A DNA stretch of 64,000 bases from Bacteroidales bacterium SW299 (GTDB lineage Bacteria; Bacteroidota; Bacteroidia; Bacteroidales; Bacteroidaceae). The notes under the pieces are model-generated. The model was not told where the DNA came from. It searched no databases and was given only the letters and a program-made list of their open reading frames with translations. Location: contig SDWH01000002.1 in assembly GCA_019550975.1 (NCBI GenBank), forward strand, positions 124,001 to 188,000, read 5' to 3'. Shown one piece after another: positions 26,082 to 35,423 of this stretch. The position numbers and the translations under genes were made by a program. Position 1 is the first letter of the stretch. Each line of letters begins with the position of its first letter.

Positions 26082-27629
26082 ATGAGAAAATTTAAAGCTT
26101 TAATGTTGGGAATTTGTGCAGCAGCCTTGTGCGCCTGCACTTCACAGCAATCGACTGCTGTGCAGATGAACGAGCGCGGAACTCGCTGGAGTTGGGATAA
26201 AGGAACAATTGTTGTGGAAACTCCCGAGCGTCCGGAAGGTCAGAAGAGTGTAATCGGACTGACTGTTCCGAAGATGGAAGTCGTTCGTGTGGGATTTGTC
26301 GGTTTGGGTATGCGCGGTCCCGGTGCTGTGGAAAGATTTACTTATATTCCCGGAACTCAGATTGTAGCTCTTTGCGACTATGAAAAGGAACGTGCAGAAA
26401 AATGCCAGAAATATTTGGAAAAGGCTTCGTTGCCGAAAGCTGCCATCTATTCGGGAGAAAAAGGATACGAAGAGCTTTGCAAACGCGAGGACATCGACCT
26501 TGTGTATATTGCAGCCGACTGGATGCATCACTTCCCGATTGCCAAATGTGCGTTGGAAAATGGAAAGAATGTAGCTATCGAAGTTCCTTCTGCTATGAAT
26601 CTGGAAGAGTGCTGGACACTGATCAATTTGAGCGAAAAGACTCGCAAGCACTGCTTTATCCTCGAAAACTGCTGCTATGACTGGTTCGAAATGAATACGC
26701 TGAACATGGCACAGCATGGAGTGTTCGGTGAAGTGGTTCGTGCGCAGGGTGCATACATTCATAATCTCGACCAGTTCTGGGACTATTACTGGAAGAATGG
26801 AGAGAATGACAAGCTGGGCTGGCGTCTGGATTATAACATGCGTCATCGTGGTGATGTGTATGCCACTCACGGCCTTGGCCCGGTAGCTCAGGCTCTGAAC
26901 ATCCATCGTGGCGACCGCATGAAGACATTGGTGGCTATGGATACCAAGTCGGTTGTGGGCAAGGCACTGGTTGAGGCTCGCACGGATTCTACTTGCAACA
27001 ATTTCCGCAACGGCGATCATACAACAACCCTTATCCGCACGGAGAATGGAAAGGTTATCGAAATTCAGCACAATGTTATGACACCTCAGCCGTATAACCG
27101 CCTGTATCAGCTGACCGGAACGAAAGGCTTTGCAAACAAATATCCGGTTGAGGGATATGCGGTAGAGGCTGACCAGTTGAGCGCATCGGGCGTGCAGCCG
27201 AAAGTTGACGACTTGAGTGCACACAGTTTCTTGCCGGAAGCTGAAATGAAGGCTTTGGTTGAGAAGTATCAGCATCCTATTCTGAAAAAATATGGCGAAA
27301 TGGCGAAAGAAGTGGGCGGCCATGGCGGTATGGACTTCATTATGGACAGCCGTCTTGTTTACTGCCTGCAGAACGGACTTCCTTTGGATATGGATGTTTA
27401 TGACCTGGCAGAATGGTGCTGCCTGGCTGAATTGGGCGAGCTTTCGATGGACAACGGTTGTGCTGCGGTCGCTTTCCCCGACTTCACACGCGGCGAATGG
27501 AATGTGGTAAAAGGATACAAGCATGCTTTTGCAAGTCCTGAAGATGAAAAGGCAGCCGCAGAAAAGGCGGCAGCATTTACTGCAAAGCTGAAAGAGCAGG
27601 GAGCTAAAGAATGGGGAACTGAAAAATAA
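26082..27629 (+). CDS. Gfo/Idh/MocA-family lipoprotein, GH109-like
   Basis: The 515-residue protein has a lipoprotein-type signal (LCAC, Cys20), then a Rossmann fold with VGFVGLGMRGPG near 71-83 and ALCDYEKERAEK near 97. The oxidoreductase domain follows, with IEVPSAMN near 167 and YATHGLGPVAQ near 263. The THGLGPVAQ segment is typical of GH109, whose members use a bound NAD to hydrolyse glycosides such as alpha-N-acetylgalactosaminides. The C-terminus is alanine- and lysine-rich. It is the last gene of the GH105-GH2 operon, separated from the intact GH2 by the duplication. Its leader (AACCTAAATATAAAAA then ATG) is duplicated with it. GH109 activity is inferred from family motifs; a non-hydrolytic oxidoreductase is possible. 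Confidence 0.8.
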   Translation: MRKFKALMLGICAAALCACTSQQSTAVQMNERGTRWSWDKGTIVVETPERPEGQKSVIGLTVPKMEVVRVGFVGLGMRGPGAVERFTYIPGTQIVALCDYEKERAEKCQKYLEKASLPKAAIYSGEKGYEELCKREDIDLVYIAADWMHHFPIAKCALENGKNVAIEVPSAMNLEECWTLINLSEKTRKHCFILENCCYDWFEMNTLNMAQHGVFGEVVRAQGAYIHNLDQFWDYYWKNGENDKLGWRLDYNMRHRGDVYATHGLGPVAQALNIHRGDRMKTLVAMDTKSVVGKALVEARTDSTCNNFRNGDHTTTLIRTENGKVIEIQHNVMTPQPYNRLYQLTGTKGFANKYPVEGYAVEADQLSASGVQPKVDDLSAHSFLPEAEMKALVEKYQHPILKKYGEMAKEVGGHGGMDFIMDSRLVYCLQNGLPLDMDVYDLAEWCCLAELGELSMDNGCAAVAFPDFTRGEWNVVKGYKHAFASPEDEKAAAEKAAAFTAKLKEQGAKEWGTEK

Positions 27630-27677
27630 GCTTTAGCTGGTTGTATCGGGTTTGCAGACAGCAGACTGTATAAAAAG

Positions 27678-27726
27678 ACAAGGATGTGTTCAGATTGCTT
27701 GCTGACACATCCTTGTTATTTTTTTT
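27678..27726 (+). terminator. intrinsic terminator of the GH105-GH2-GH109 operon
   Basis: A 12-bp perfect stem (ACAAGGATGTGT / ACACATCCTTGT), extended by an inner CAG/CTG pair, is followed by TTATTTTTTTT. Confidence 0.85.
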
Positions 27727-27751
27727 GTGCATGTCCTTTGCATACGAGCAC

Positions 27752-27784
27752 AAAAAAAGTCTGTAGGCTGAGCTTACAGACTTT
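27752..27784 (-). terminator. intrinsic terminator of the small lipoprotein gene
   Basis: On the minus strand a 10-bp stem (AAAGTCTGTA / TACAGACTTT) with a short loop runs straight into a T-run (TTTTTTTG), 20 bp after the stop codon at 27805. Confidence 0.8.
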
Positions 27785-27804
27785 CAATTCTCTCTTGTTC
27801 GAGA

Positions 27805-27999
27805 TTATTCAGCAACAACTGCTGAATCAGCTGCTGTAGAGTCAGCTGCAACTGCTGTTGAATCAACAACCGGAGCTGCTTCTTCTACTGTTTCAACTGC
27901 TGCAGAGTCAGCTGCAGTTTCAGTGTTAGCTGCCTTGTTTCCGCAAGATGCGAAAGAAACAGCAGCGAAAGCTACGAACAAAAATACCAATTTTTTCAT
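27805..27999 (-). CDS. small acidic low-complexity lipoprotein
   Basis: The 64-residue protein is a lipoprotein precursor: a hydrophobic signal ending at FASC (Cys19), then about 45 residues made almost only of Ala, Val, Asp, Glu, Ser and Thr, with repeating TAVAADSTAADSA-like units. No domain is recognised. It has its own strong terminator and stands alone between the GH105 operon and mtaB, which supports it as a real gene. A role as an abundant small surface or periplasmic lipoprotein is possible but not shown. Confidence 0.75.
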   Translation of the reverse strand: MKKLVFLFVAFAAVSFASCGNKAANTETAADSAAVETVEEAAPVVDSTAVAADSTAADSAVVAE

Positions 28000-28214
28000 T
28001 TTCTTTTGCTTTTAAATCTGTAATACTTATGTTGTTTTCTTAAAACGCTGCAAATATATGGACTTTTTGGATACGTTGTTCATCTGTAGCCAACTTTTTT
28101 TCAAAAAAATATGTTGTAAAATATATTTACTTGTGAATCAATGTGTTTTATAACACCTTTTTTGAATGGAAATTGAATATTTTTTCTTTGTGGCAAGAAT
28201 CACAAAATTATATA

Positions 28215-28222
28215 TACCTTTG
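28215..28222 (+). promoter_or_regulatory. mtaB -7 box
   Basis: TACCTTTG matches TAnnTTTG and lies 23 bp before the mtaB ATG. A TTTG at 28187-28190 is 24 bp upstream, longer than usual. An AAAGGAG Shine-Dalgarno-like sequence sits just before the ATG, stronger than is normal in this genome. Confidence 0.5.
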
Positions 28223-28245
28223 CACCTTATATAAAAGGAGAAAAT

Positions 28246-29562
28246 ATGATTGATACGACTGTTTTTCAAGATAAGAAAGCTGTTTACTATACGTTGGGCT
28301 GCAAACTGAACTTTGCGGAAACGTCTTCTATAGGTAAAATATTGAAGGAAGCCGGCGTCCGTACGGCCAGGAGAGGAGAGAGGGCAGACATATGCATAGT
28401 CAACACATGTTCTGTTACGGATGTTGCGGACAAGAAGTGCAGGCAGGCTATCCATAAACTGGTGCGCCAGCATCCGGGAGCTTTTGTCGTAGTGACCGGC
28501 TGTTATGCCCAGTTGAAGCCGGAACAGATCGCGGATATTGAGGGCGTGGATCTGGTGCTGGGCGCAGAGCAGAAGGGCGATTTGGTGAGTTACCTTGGGA
28601 ATCTGGAGAAGAAGGCCCACGGAGAGGCCGTTACGACAGCCGTAAAAGATATCCGGAGTTTTTCGCCTTCCTGTTCACGCGGCGACCGCACGCGGTATTT
28701 TCTGAAGGTGCAGGATGGTTGCGATTACTTCTGTTCGTATTGCACTATTCCCTTTGCCCGGGGCAGAAGCCGTAACGGAAAGATAGAAGACCTGGTGGCT
28801 CAGGCGCGTCAGGTTGTGGCGGAAGGCGGTAAAGAAATCGTGCTCACCGGAGTGAATATCGGCGATTTTGGAAAGTCGACAGGCGAAACGTTCTTCGATC
28901 TGGTAAAGGCTCTCGATGAAGTGGACGGGATGGAACGCTATCGCATATCCTCTATCGAGCCTAATTTGCTGACGGATGAGATTATTGACTTTGTTTCCCG
29001 TTCCAAGCGTTTCATGCCTCACTTTCATATACCCTTGCAGTCGGGGTGTGACGAAGTGCTGAAACTGATGCGCAGGCGTTATGACACGGCACTGTTCGCA
29101 TCCAAGATCCATACGGTGAAAAAGCTGATGCCTGACGCTTTTATCGGTGTGGATGTGATTGTGGGGACTCGCGGGGAAACGCCCGAATACTTTGACCGTG
29201 CTTATGAATTTATAGAAGGCCTGGATGTAACGCAGTTGCATGTGTTCAGCTATTCGGAGCGTCCGGGTACTCAGGCTCTGAAAATAGACTATGTGGTTTC
29301 TCCGGAAGAAAAGCATGAGCGCAGCCAGCGTTTGCTTGCCTTGTCGGAGCAGAAACTGCATGCGTTTTATGCGCGGCATATCGGACGGGAGGCGGAAGTG
29401 CTGATGGAAAAAGCCCGGGCCGGAATGCCTATGCACGGATTCACCCGGAACTATATCCGTGTGGAGATGGAGCATAACGACGCTCTTGACAACCATTTGC
29501 TGAAAGTGCGTCTGGGCGATTTCAATGAAGACGGTACGGCGTTGAAAGGGATGATGTTATGA
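28246..29562 (+). CDS. mtaB: tRNA t6A37 methylthiotransferase
   Basis: MtaB is a radical-SAM enzyme that adds a methylthio group to t6A at position 37 of tRNAs reading ANN codons. The 438 residues show the N-terminal UPF0004 domain with its three cysteines (LGCKLN near 17, VNTCSVT near 50, TGCYAQ near 85), the radical-SAM cluster motif GCDYFCSYCTIP near 155-166, and a C-terminal TRAM-like region. The VYYTLGCKLN start and the NTCSVTDVADKKCRQ segment separate it from MiaB and RimO. It has a good Shine-Dalgarno and overlaps the next gene by ATGA. Confidence 0.9.
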   Translation: MIDTTVFQDKKAVYYTLGCKLNFAETSSIGKILKEAGVRTARRGERADICIVNTCSVTDVADKKCRQAIHKLVRQHPGAFVVVTGCYAQLKPEQIADIEGVDLVLGAEQKGDLVSYLGNLEKKAHGEAVTTAVKDIRSFSPSCSRGDRTRYFLKVQDGCDYFCSYCTIPFARGRSRNGKIEDLVAQARQVVAEGGKEIVLTGVNIGDFGKSTGETFFDLVKALDEVDGMERYRISSIEPNLLTDEIIDFVSRSKRFMPHFHIPLQSGCDEVLKLMRRRYDTALFASKIHTVKKLMPDAFIGVDVIVGTRGETPEYFDRAYEFIEGLDVTQLHVFSYSERPGTQALKIDYVVSPEEKHERSQRLLALSEQKLHAFYARHIGREAEVLMEKARAGMPMHGFTRNYIRVEMEHNDALDNHLLKVRLGDFNEDGTALKGMML

Positions 29563-30581
29563 AAAAGGTTTCGGTTGTCATATTGAACTGGAATGGCGCT
29601 GAGATGCTCCGCCGTTTTCTGCCTTCGGTGGTGGGATTTTCTTCGGGAGCGGATGTGGAGGTCTGTGTGGCGGACAATGCTTCGGCTGACTCTTCGCGGG
29701 AAGTGGTTGAAAAAGAATTTCCTTCTGTCCGCCTGATTGCCTTGGACCGTAATTACGGTTTTGCCGACGGCTATAATAAGGCGCTGGAATGTGTTGAGGC
29801 CCGATATGTCGTCTTGCTGAACAGCGATGTGGAAGTTACTCCGGGGTGGCTTGACACGCTGGCAGATTTTATGGACAGGCATCCCGATGTGGCGGCCTGC
29901 CAGCCCAAACTGCTGGGGTATAATGACAGGACGAGGTTTGAATATGCCGGTGCCGCCGGCGGATTTATGGATCGCTACGGCTATCCTTTTTGCCGGGGAC
30001 GCATATTTGAACATGTGGAGGCCGACGCCGGACAGTATGACACTCCGCTTCCGGTGTTCTGGGCTTCGGGAGCGGCGTTGATGATCAGGCTGGACGCTTA
30101 TCGGGAAGCGGGCGGACTTGACGGCCGTTTTTTTGCTCATATGGAGGAAATTGATTTGTGCTGGCGCTTGCGGAGCAGGGGATATCTGCTTTTTTGTGTG
30201 CCTGCTTCGGTGGTGTATCATGTGGGAGGCGCCACTTTGAAGAAGGAGAGTCCCCGCAAGACCTACCTCAATTTCAGGAACAATCTGCTGATGCTGTATA
30301 AGAATCTTCCTGAGCCGGAGCTGCGCCATGTGATGGCTGTCCGTAAAATACTTGACTATGTGGCGGCTTTGGCCTTTTTGCTGAAAGGAGAAACCTCCGG
30401 CTTCAAGGCTGTATTGAAGGCCCGGCGCGATTTCAGGCGGATGCTTCCTTCGTTCGTTGCCGACCGGAAAGAAAATATAGCCCGGAGCGTTACGGAAGAT
30501 ATACCGGAACGTTTCCGCTTCAGTATTTTGTGGCAGAGCAAGATAAAGGGCAAAAAGACGTTCGGACGGCTCACCGGCTGA
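29559..30581 (+). CDS. GT2 family glycosyltransferase (rhamnosyltransferase-like)
   Basis: The 340-residue GT-A glycosyltransferase starts with VSVVILNWNGAEML (4-17), has the ADNASADSS segment near 38 for nucleotide-sugar binding, LDRNYGFADGYNKAL near 66, the DxD-like LNSDVEV near 90, the acceptor-side FFAHMEEIDLCWR near 191 and a C-terminal amphipathic region. It is of the WbbL-like GT2 type that decorates cell-surface polysaccharides. It is coupled to mtaB by a 4-bp ATGA overlap, which is a stable Bacteroides gene pairing rather than a functional clue. The sugar donor is unknown. Confidence 0.88.
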   Translation: MKKVSVVILNWNGAEMLRRFLPSVVGFSSGADVEVCVADNASADSSREVVEKEFPSVRLIALDRNYGFADGYNKALECVEARYVVLLNSDVEVTPGWLDTLADFMDRHPDVAACQPKLLGYNDRTRFEYAGAAGGFMDRYGYPFCRGRIFEHVEADAGQYDTPLPVFWASGAALMIRLDAYREAGGLDGRFFAHMEEIDLCWRLRSRGYLLFCVPASVVYHVGGATLKKESPRKTYLNFRNNLLMLYKNLPEPELRHVMAVRKILDYVAALAFLLKGETSGFKAVLKARRDFRRMLPSFVADRKENIARSVTEDIPERFRFSILWQSKIKGKKTFGRLTG

Positions 30582-30595
30582 TATTCCGTGCGGAA

Positions 30596-30643
30596 GATAC
30601 AGAAAGGGAGGATGACCTTGCGGGCACCCTCCCTTTCTGTATC
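30596..30643. terminator. 16-bp stem hairpin between convergent genes
   Basis: A perfect 16-bp inverted repeat (GATACAGAAAGGGAGG and complement) with a 16-nt loop separates the GT2 gene from the second PL8 gene. There is no T-run. The outer arm begins with GATACAGAAA, as does the hairpin at 7087-7153. Confidence 0.55.
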
Positions 30644-30658
30644 AGTGAAAGTCGTTTC

Positions 30659-32761
30659 TCAGAAAGCCATCCGGTAGGCTTTGGTTGCTCCGGCATGAAT
30701 GCCGGTATTTGCAAAGTCGGCAGTTACCGACTGCTCTTTCTTTCCGTTCTTTATTGTAACCTTGATGGCGGTCTGGGTTTGTCCCGGGTCAGCGATATGC
30801 AAGGTTGCCGCTTTTGAAGTGAGATCCTTCACCATCAGGACGCACGGCTTGTCGGCGGTTACGCTCAAGTCTTTGTGCTTCATTGTTCCGGCTTCGAAGA
30901 ACGTTACCATCCATACGCCGTCTTCAGTGTTGCGGACAGCCTGGATCTTGTCTGTGTTCGACAGGATTTCAATCGGATTGTTCTTGTAGTATGCCTCCAT
31001 TTCCTTTTCCGACTTCTTGTTCGGAACCACGATGTAGGCATAGCTCGCGTTCTTGGGGGCTACACCGTGATCGATTCCCACCGTGAACACATGGTGCGAT
31101 TCTTCCTTCTTGCTCTTGCTGGTATTGATGTCGCTCCATTTTCCTTTCTGTTCTTGAGAAGTGAAGAACACCTTCTCTTCTTGCGGGAAGAGGTAGCCGA
31201 TATTGTCGTTTATGATCCAGTTGGGGTGTTCAAGCGTCTTTGCGTTCATGTTGAATGCTCCGAGGAAGCACTGGTTTATGGTTGTGTGTACCGGTACGTT
31301 TGTCGTTGAACTGATTCCGGCTCCAAGGCAAACCACTTCATCGCCGAAGAAGTACCAGCTTTTCTTTGCGCTGAGGTTGACTTCTTCTTTCGTGTCGGTG
31401 TATGAAAATGCAGTCGCTCCCATGATGCTGTCGGAAACGCCTCCGGCAAAAGTGGATGTTCCGTTCATGCCCCATGCCTTGTCGTCCATCGGAATCTTTT
31501 CTACCTGAGGTGCAGTGGTGCCCGGGATGTGCCGCCAGTCCCATACGGGGAAGATGTTGTAGTATTCATCTCCCGTCTGTGTGATGCAGGTACATCCGTA
31601 TGAAAGGAAATAAGTCTTCAGGTTTTCCTTGTTGCCGTATTCGCACTTCTTTGTGCGGGTCGATGCCAGCCGGACATCCATTGCGTAAGAAGGGCTTGTA
31701 TAGAGCGAATAGTCGCCTATATAATAATGTATATGTCCGTTTCTTGTCTTGTAGTCGGCCGGTTTCTTGCGGTTCAGCCGGGCCACGATGTTCTTGAACT
31801 CTTCGGCGTGTTCCGGGTCGATGTCAATCATCCGTTTGGCATATATGGCCGTGTTCTGTTTCTTGGTTGCGTTCGGGCGGCTCATGCTTCGTCCGATGAT
31901 ATCCCACATCATGTTCTGTCCGCGCACGGAGCGGTAGTAGGTTTCGCGCATGAATTTGCTGAGCAGTTCCACTTTGTCCTTGCTCAGTTCGTAGCTTGTT
32001 CCTAGGGCATACGATGCAACCTGAGTCACTCCTTTCAGGATTTCATCGCCGTATCCTCCGATATAGAGCTGCGTTCCGTGCTGGAAGTAGCTGTTGTCGT
32101 ACTGGAAGCCTTCGCCTGTGGTGTATTCCACGGGGCTGAACACATTGTCGATTGCACGCTTCAGGTCGGCGGCGTTTTCTGTCAGGCAGGCGCGGTAGAT
32201 CCAGTGCAGGGCGATGTCCGTGCGGTTGGCTCCCGTCCATTTCTCCGGTTCGCCTCCGTCTTTGAGGATGCGTTCGAGCGTTTTTGCTTCAATGTCTTCC
32301 GGCACCTGTTTCTTTCCGCTGCGCATCTGGATCAGCAGTACGCCTATTTTCTGCGGTTCCGAAATCTGGTTGTGCCACCAGTTGTCGCTTTCCGGATCTT
32401 GCGCATACCAGTATTCGAGCCCTTTGACAATCTTGTCGTATACGGCTTCGTCCTGATAATGCTTGTTGTCGGGATTCGTGTAGGCGTATGCGAAATTTTG
32501 CAGGCGTTCGATGTGTTTGATGGGATCCCAGTTGGTCATGGCCGTATTGGTGTAGTCCACATCTGCAAACGAGCCGTCATCTTTAAACTTCGCGAGGTCG
32601 CTGTCGATCGACGGGTTCTTTTTTACGCTGTTGCGTATTTTCTGCATAAATACTTCAAAATCGTTTTGGGCCGCATTGGATGCGTGCGCATAAGGCGCGC
32701 CCATGGTCAGGCCGCATGAAGCGATTGCTGTCAGTACAAGTGTTCTCAAACGGGCGTTCAT
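30659..32761 (-). CDS. second PL8 polysaccharide lyase, chondroitin AC lyase-like
   Basis: The 700-residue protein is a paralogue of the lyase at 8729-10876. It has a signal peptide (about 1-27), NWWHNQISEPQ (127-137), the catalytic Asn in TGANRTD (N179), and the H228/Y237 pair in YFQHGTQLYIGGYG. The C-terminal sandwich carries FAGGVSDS and SWYFFGDEVVCLG. Length and motif spacing match chondroitinase AC. Unlike its paralogue it stands alone, with no sulfatase, SusC or SusD beside it, and is divergent from groES. Independent regulation and a complementary cut preference are plausible; neither can be read here. Confidence 0.9.
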   Translation of the reverse strand: MNARLRTLVLTAIASCGLTMGAPYAHASNAAQNDFEVFMQKIRNSVKKNPSIDSDLAKFKDDGSFADVDYTNTAMTNWDPIKHIERLQNFAYAYTNPDNKHYQDEAVYDKIVKGLEYWYAQDPESDNWWHNQISEPQKIGVLLIQMRSGKKQVPEDIEAKTLERILKDGGEPEKWTGANRTDIALHWIYRACLTENAADLKRAIDNVFSPVEYTTGEGFQYDNSYFQHGTQLYIGGYGDEILKGVTQVASYALGTSYELSKDKVELLSKFMRETYYRSVRGQNMMWDIIGRSMSRPNATKKQNTAIYAKRMIDIDPEHAEEFKNIVARLNRKKPADYKTRNGHIHYYIGDYSLYTSPSYAMDVRLASTRTKKCEYGNKENLKTYFLSYGCTCITQTGDEYYNIFPVWDWRHIPGTTAPQVEKIPMDDKAWGMNGTSTFAGGVSDSIMGATAFSYTDTKEEVNLSAKKSWYFFGDEVVCLGAGISSTTNVPVHTTINQCFLGAFNMNAKTLEHPNWIINDNIGYLFPQEEKVFFTSQEQKGKWSDINTSKSKKEESHHVFTVGIDHGVAPKNASYAYIVVPNKKSEKEMEAYYKNNPIEILSNTDKIQAVRNTEDGVWMVTFFEAGTMKHKDLSVTADKPCVLMVKDLTSKAATLHIADPGQTQTAIKVTIKNGKKEQSVTADFANTGIHAGATKAYRMAF

Positions 32762-33075
32762 AAATCTTTTGGTTAAGTTACGGGTGTAAAGATAATTATT
32801 TTTTGATTTAATCGCAAGTGTCCGGGCGATTTTAAAAAGATTTGCATGAAAACTTAAGAGCGTGTTTAAGAGCCTGTTTGAATTTTGTCCTGCCTCAGTT
32901 TGCGAATTGTTTTCGGGATGTTTTCTCCGCCTTTTTCCGTCGGGCGGGTTGCTGCCTTCCGCTTGGAAGCGGAGAGGTGTTCTTGCAAACCGCTCTCAGA
33001 TGCGGCTGGGGCAGGGGCGGAAAATCCTTTCGTGCGGGCCGGCAAGGCCGGCATGGGCTGTATGGTTCTGCATTT

Positions 33076-33159
33076 CACGATGTGGAATGTATAAACTACA
33101 TTGTGGAACATACAAACCACGTTGTGGAATGAAGAAACCGCAATGTGGAACGGAGTTTC
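33076..33159. repeat. four tandem 21-bp units, type B, upstream of groES
   Basis: Four contiguous 21-bp units start at 33076, 33097, 33118 and 33139. Each carries a core of the form CCAC-NNN-GTGG or a close variant (TCACGATGTGG, CTACATTGTGG, CCACGTTGTGG, CCGCAATGTGG), followed by AAYNNANAAAC. The array is preceded by TTCTGCAT and ends in GGAACGGAGTTT. The same array type occurs at 59165-59248. It lies in the 638-bp gap between the second PL8 gene and groES, which holds no gene. Confidence 0.88.
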
Positions 33160-33260
33160 CGGCGTGTATCCGGCGCCTGCCTTTCCGCACAAGTCCATTC
33201 CTTGTGCGGTGCGGCGCGGGCAAGGATACGGAACCGGCTCTGCAAAAAGGGAAGCAAGAC

Positions 33261-33308
33261 TGTCAGTCGTGGGGTGAAACTTGTCAGTATATGGTGCCAT
33301 ATTGTCAG
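33261..33308 (+). promoter_or_regulatory. three TGTCAG boxes at 21-bp spacing
   Basis: TGTCAG occurs at 33261, 33282 and 33303, exactly 21 bp apart, ending 11 bp before the sigma-54-like promoter. This is the layout expected of phased activator sites on one face of the DNA. Their link to groESL control is inference. Confidence 0.6.
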
Positions 33309-33319
33309 ATTTGTCTGTG

Positions 33320-33335
33320 TGGCACACTTTTGGCA
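33320..33335 (+). promoter_or_regulatory. sigma-54-like promoter of groES-groEL
   Basis: TGGCAC, five bases, then TGGCA gives GG-N10-GC, the invariant sigma-54 -24/-12 spacing; the second box differs from TTGCA at one base. No TAnnTTTG box was found between here and the groES start at 33400, which supports an alternative sigma factor. The leader would be about 55 nt. Confidence 0.5.
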
Positions 33336-33399
33336 GTGTGCTTAGCGTCCTTCCGGGGACGTGGAAAACAAAAATACAAACAATTTAAATATAAAGACT

Positions 33400-33672
33400 A
33401 TGAACATTAAACCATTGGCAGACAGAGTGCTGATTCTTCCGGCTCCGGCCGAAGAAAAGACAGTTGGCGGTATCATTATTCCTGATACAGCGAAAGAAAA
33501 ACCGTTGCAGGGCGAAGTTGTAGCGGTAGGTCACGGAACAAAAGACGAGGAAATGGTCTTGAAGGTAGGTGACAAGGTATTGTACGGCAAATATTCGGGC
33601 ACTGAAATCGAATATGAAGGCGTCAAATACTTGATGATGCGCCAGAGCGATGTGCTTGCAGTGCTTGGTTAA
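33400..33672 (+). CDS. groS: co-chaperonin GroES
   Basis: GroES caps the GroEL chamber during ATP-driven protein folding in the cytoplasm. The 90 residues show the start [12 protein letters not shown], the mobile-loop region [17 protein letters not shown] (17-33) that contacts GroEL, and GEVVAVGHG near 37. A GTG at 33361 would add 13 residues, but the ATG at 33400 gives the family's usual start. groEL follows after 36 bp. No CIRCE operator was found upstream. Confidence 0.96.
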   Translation: MNIKPLADRVLILPAPAEEKTVGGIIIPDTAKEKPLQGEVVAVGHGTKDEEMVLKVGDKVLYGKYSGTEIEYEGVKYLMMRQSDVLAVLG

Positions 33673-33678
33673 TTTTAA

Positions 33679-35340
<1,662 letters not shown>

Positions 35341-35363
35341 TCTTCTTTCCCCGATATATAAGG

Positions 35364-35400
35364 AATCCCGACCGGATCAGCTCCGGCCGGGATTTTCTTT
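35364..35400 (+). terminator. intrinsic terminator of groES-groEL
   Basis: A GC-rich stem (AATCCCGACCGGA / TCCGGCCGGGATT, one mismatch) with a short loop is followed by TTTTCTTT. Confidence 0.85.
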
Positions 35401-35423
35401 GTTAATATTTATAGAAGAGAGGT

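Larger units (their letters stand above)
24907..26133 (+). repeat. tandem duplication, two copies of about 614 bp
   Basis: Copy 1 (24907-25519) runs from inside the GH2 gene through its stop and the intergenic region into the first 17 codons of the oxidoreductase gene. Copy 2 (25520-26133) repeats this order. The junction at 25519/25520 joins GCCTTGTGTG directly to TTTCCAGAC. The outer parental genes are both complete. The copies differ at scattered positions, including seven amino-acid changes over about 173 GH2 codons, so the duplication is real and not recent. Confidence 0.92.

Noticed and set aside
33076..33159. CRISPR array or coding heptad repeat
   Set aside because: The 21-bp units are contiguous with no spacers, and no cas gene is near. 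Open frames with 7-residue repeats arise in several frames on both strands simply because 21 is a multiple of three. The same applies to 21801-21884 and 59165-59248.
33241..33399. CIRCE/HrcA operator before groES
   Set aside because: The TTAGCACTC-N9-GAGTGCTAA repeat was looked for and is not present in the upstream region.
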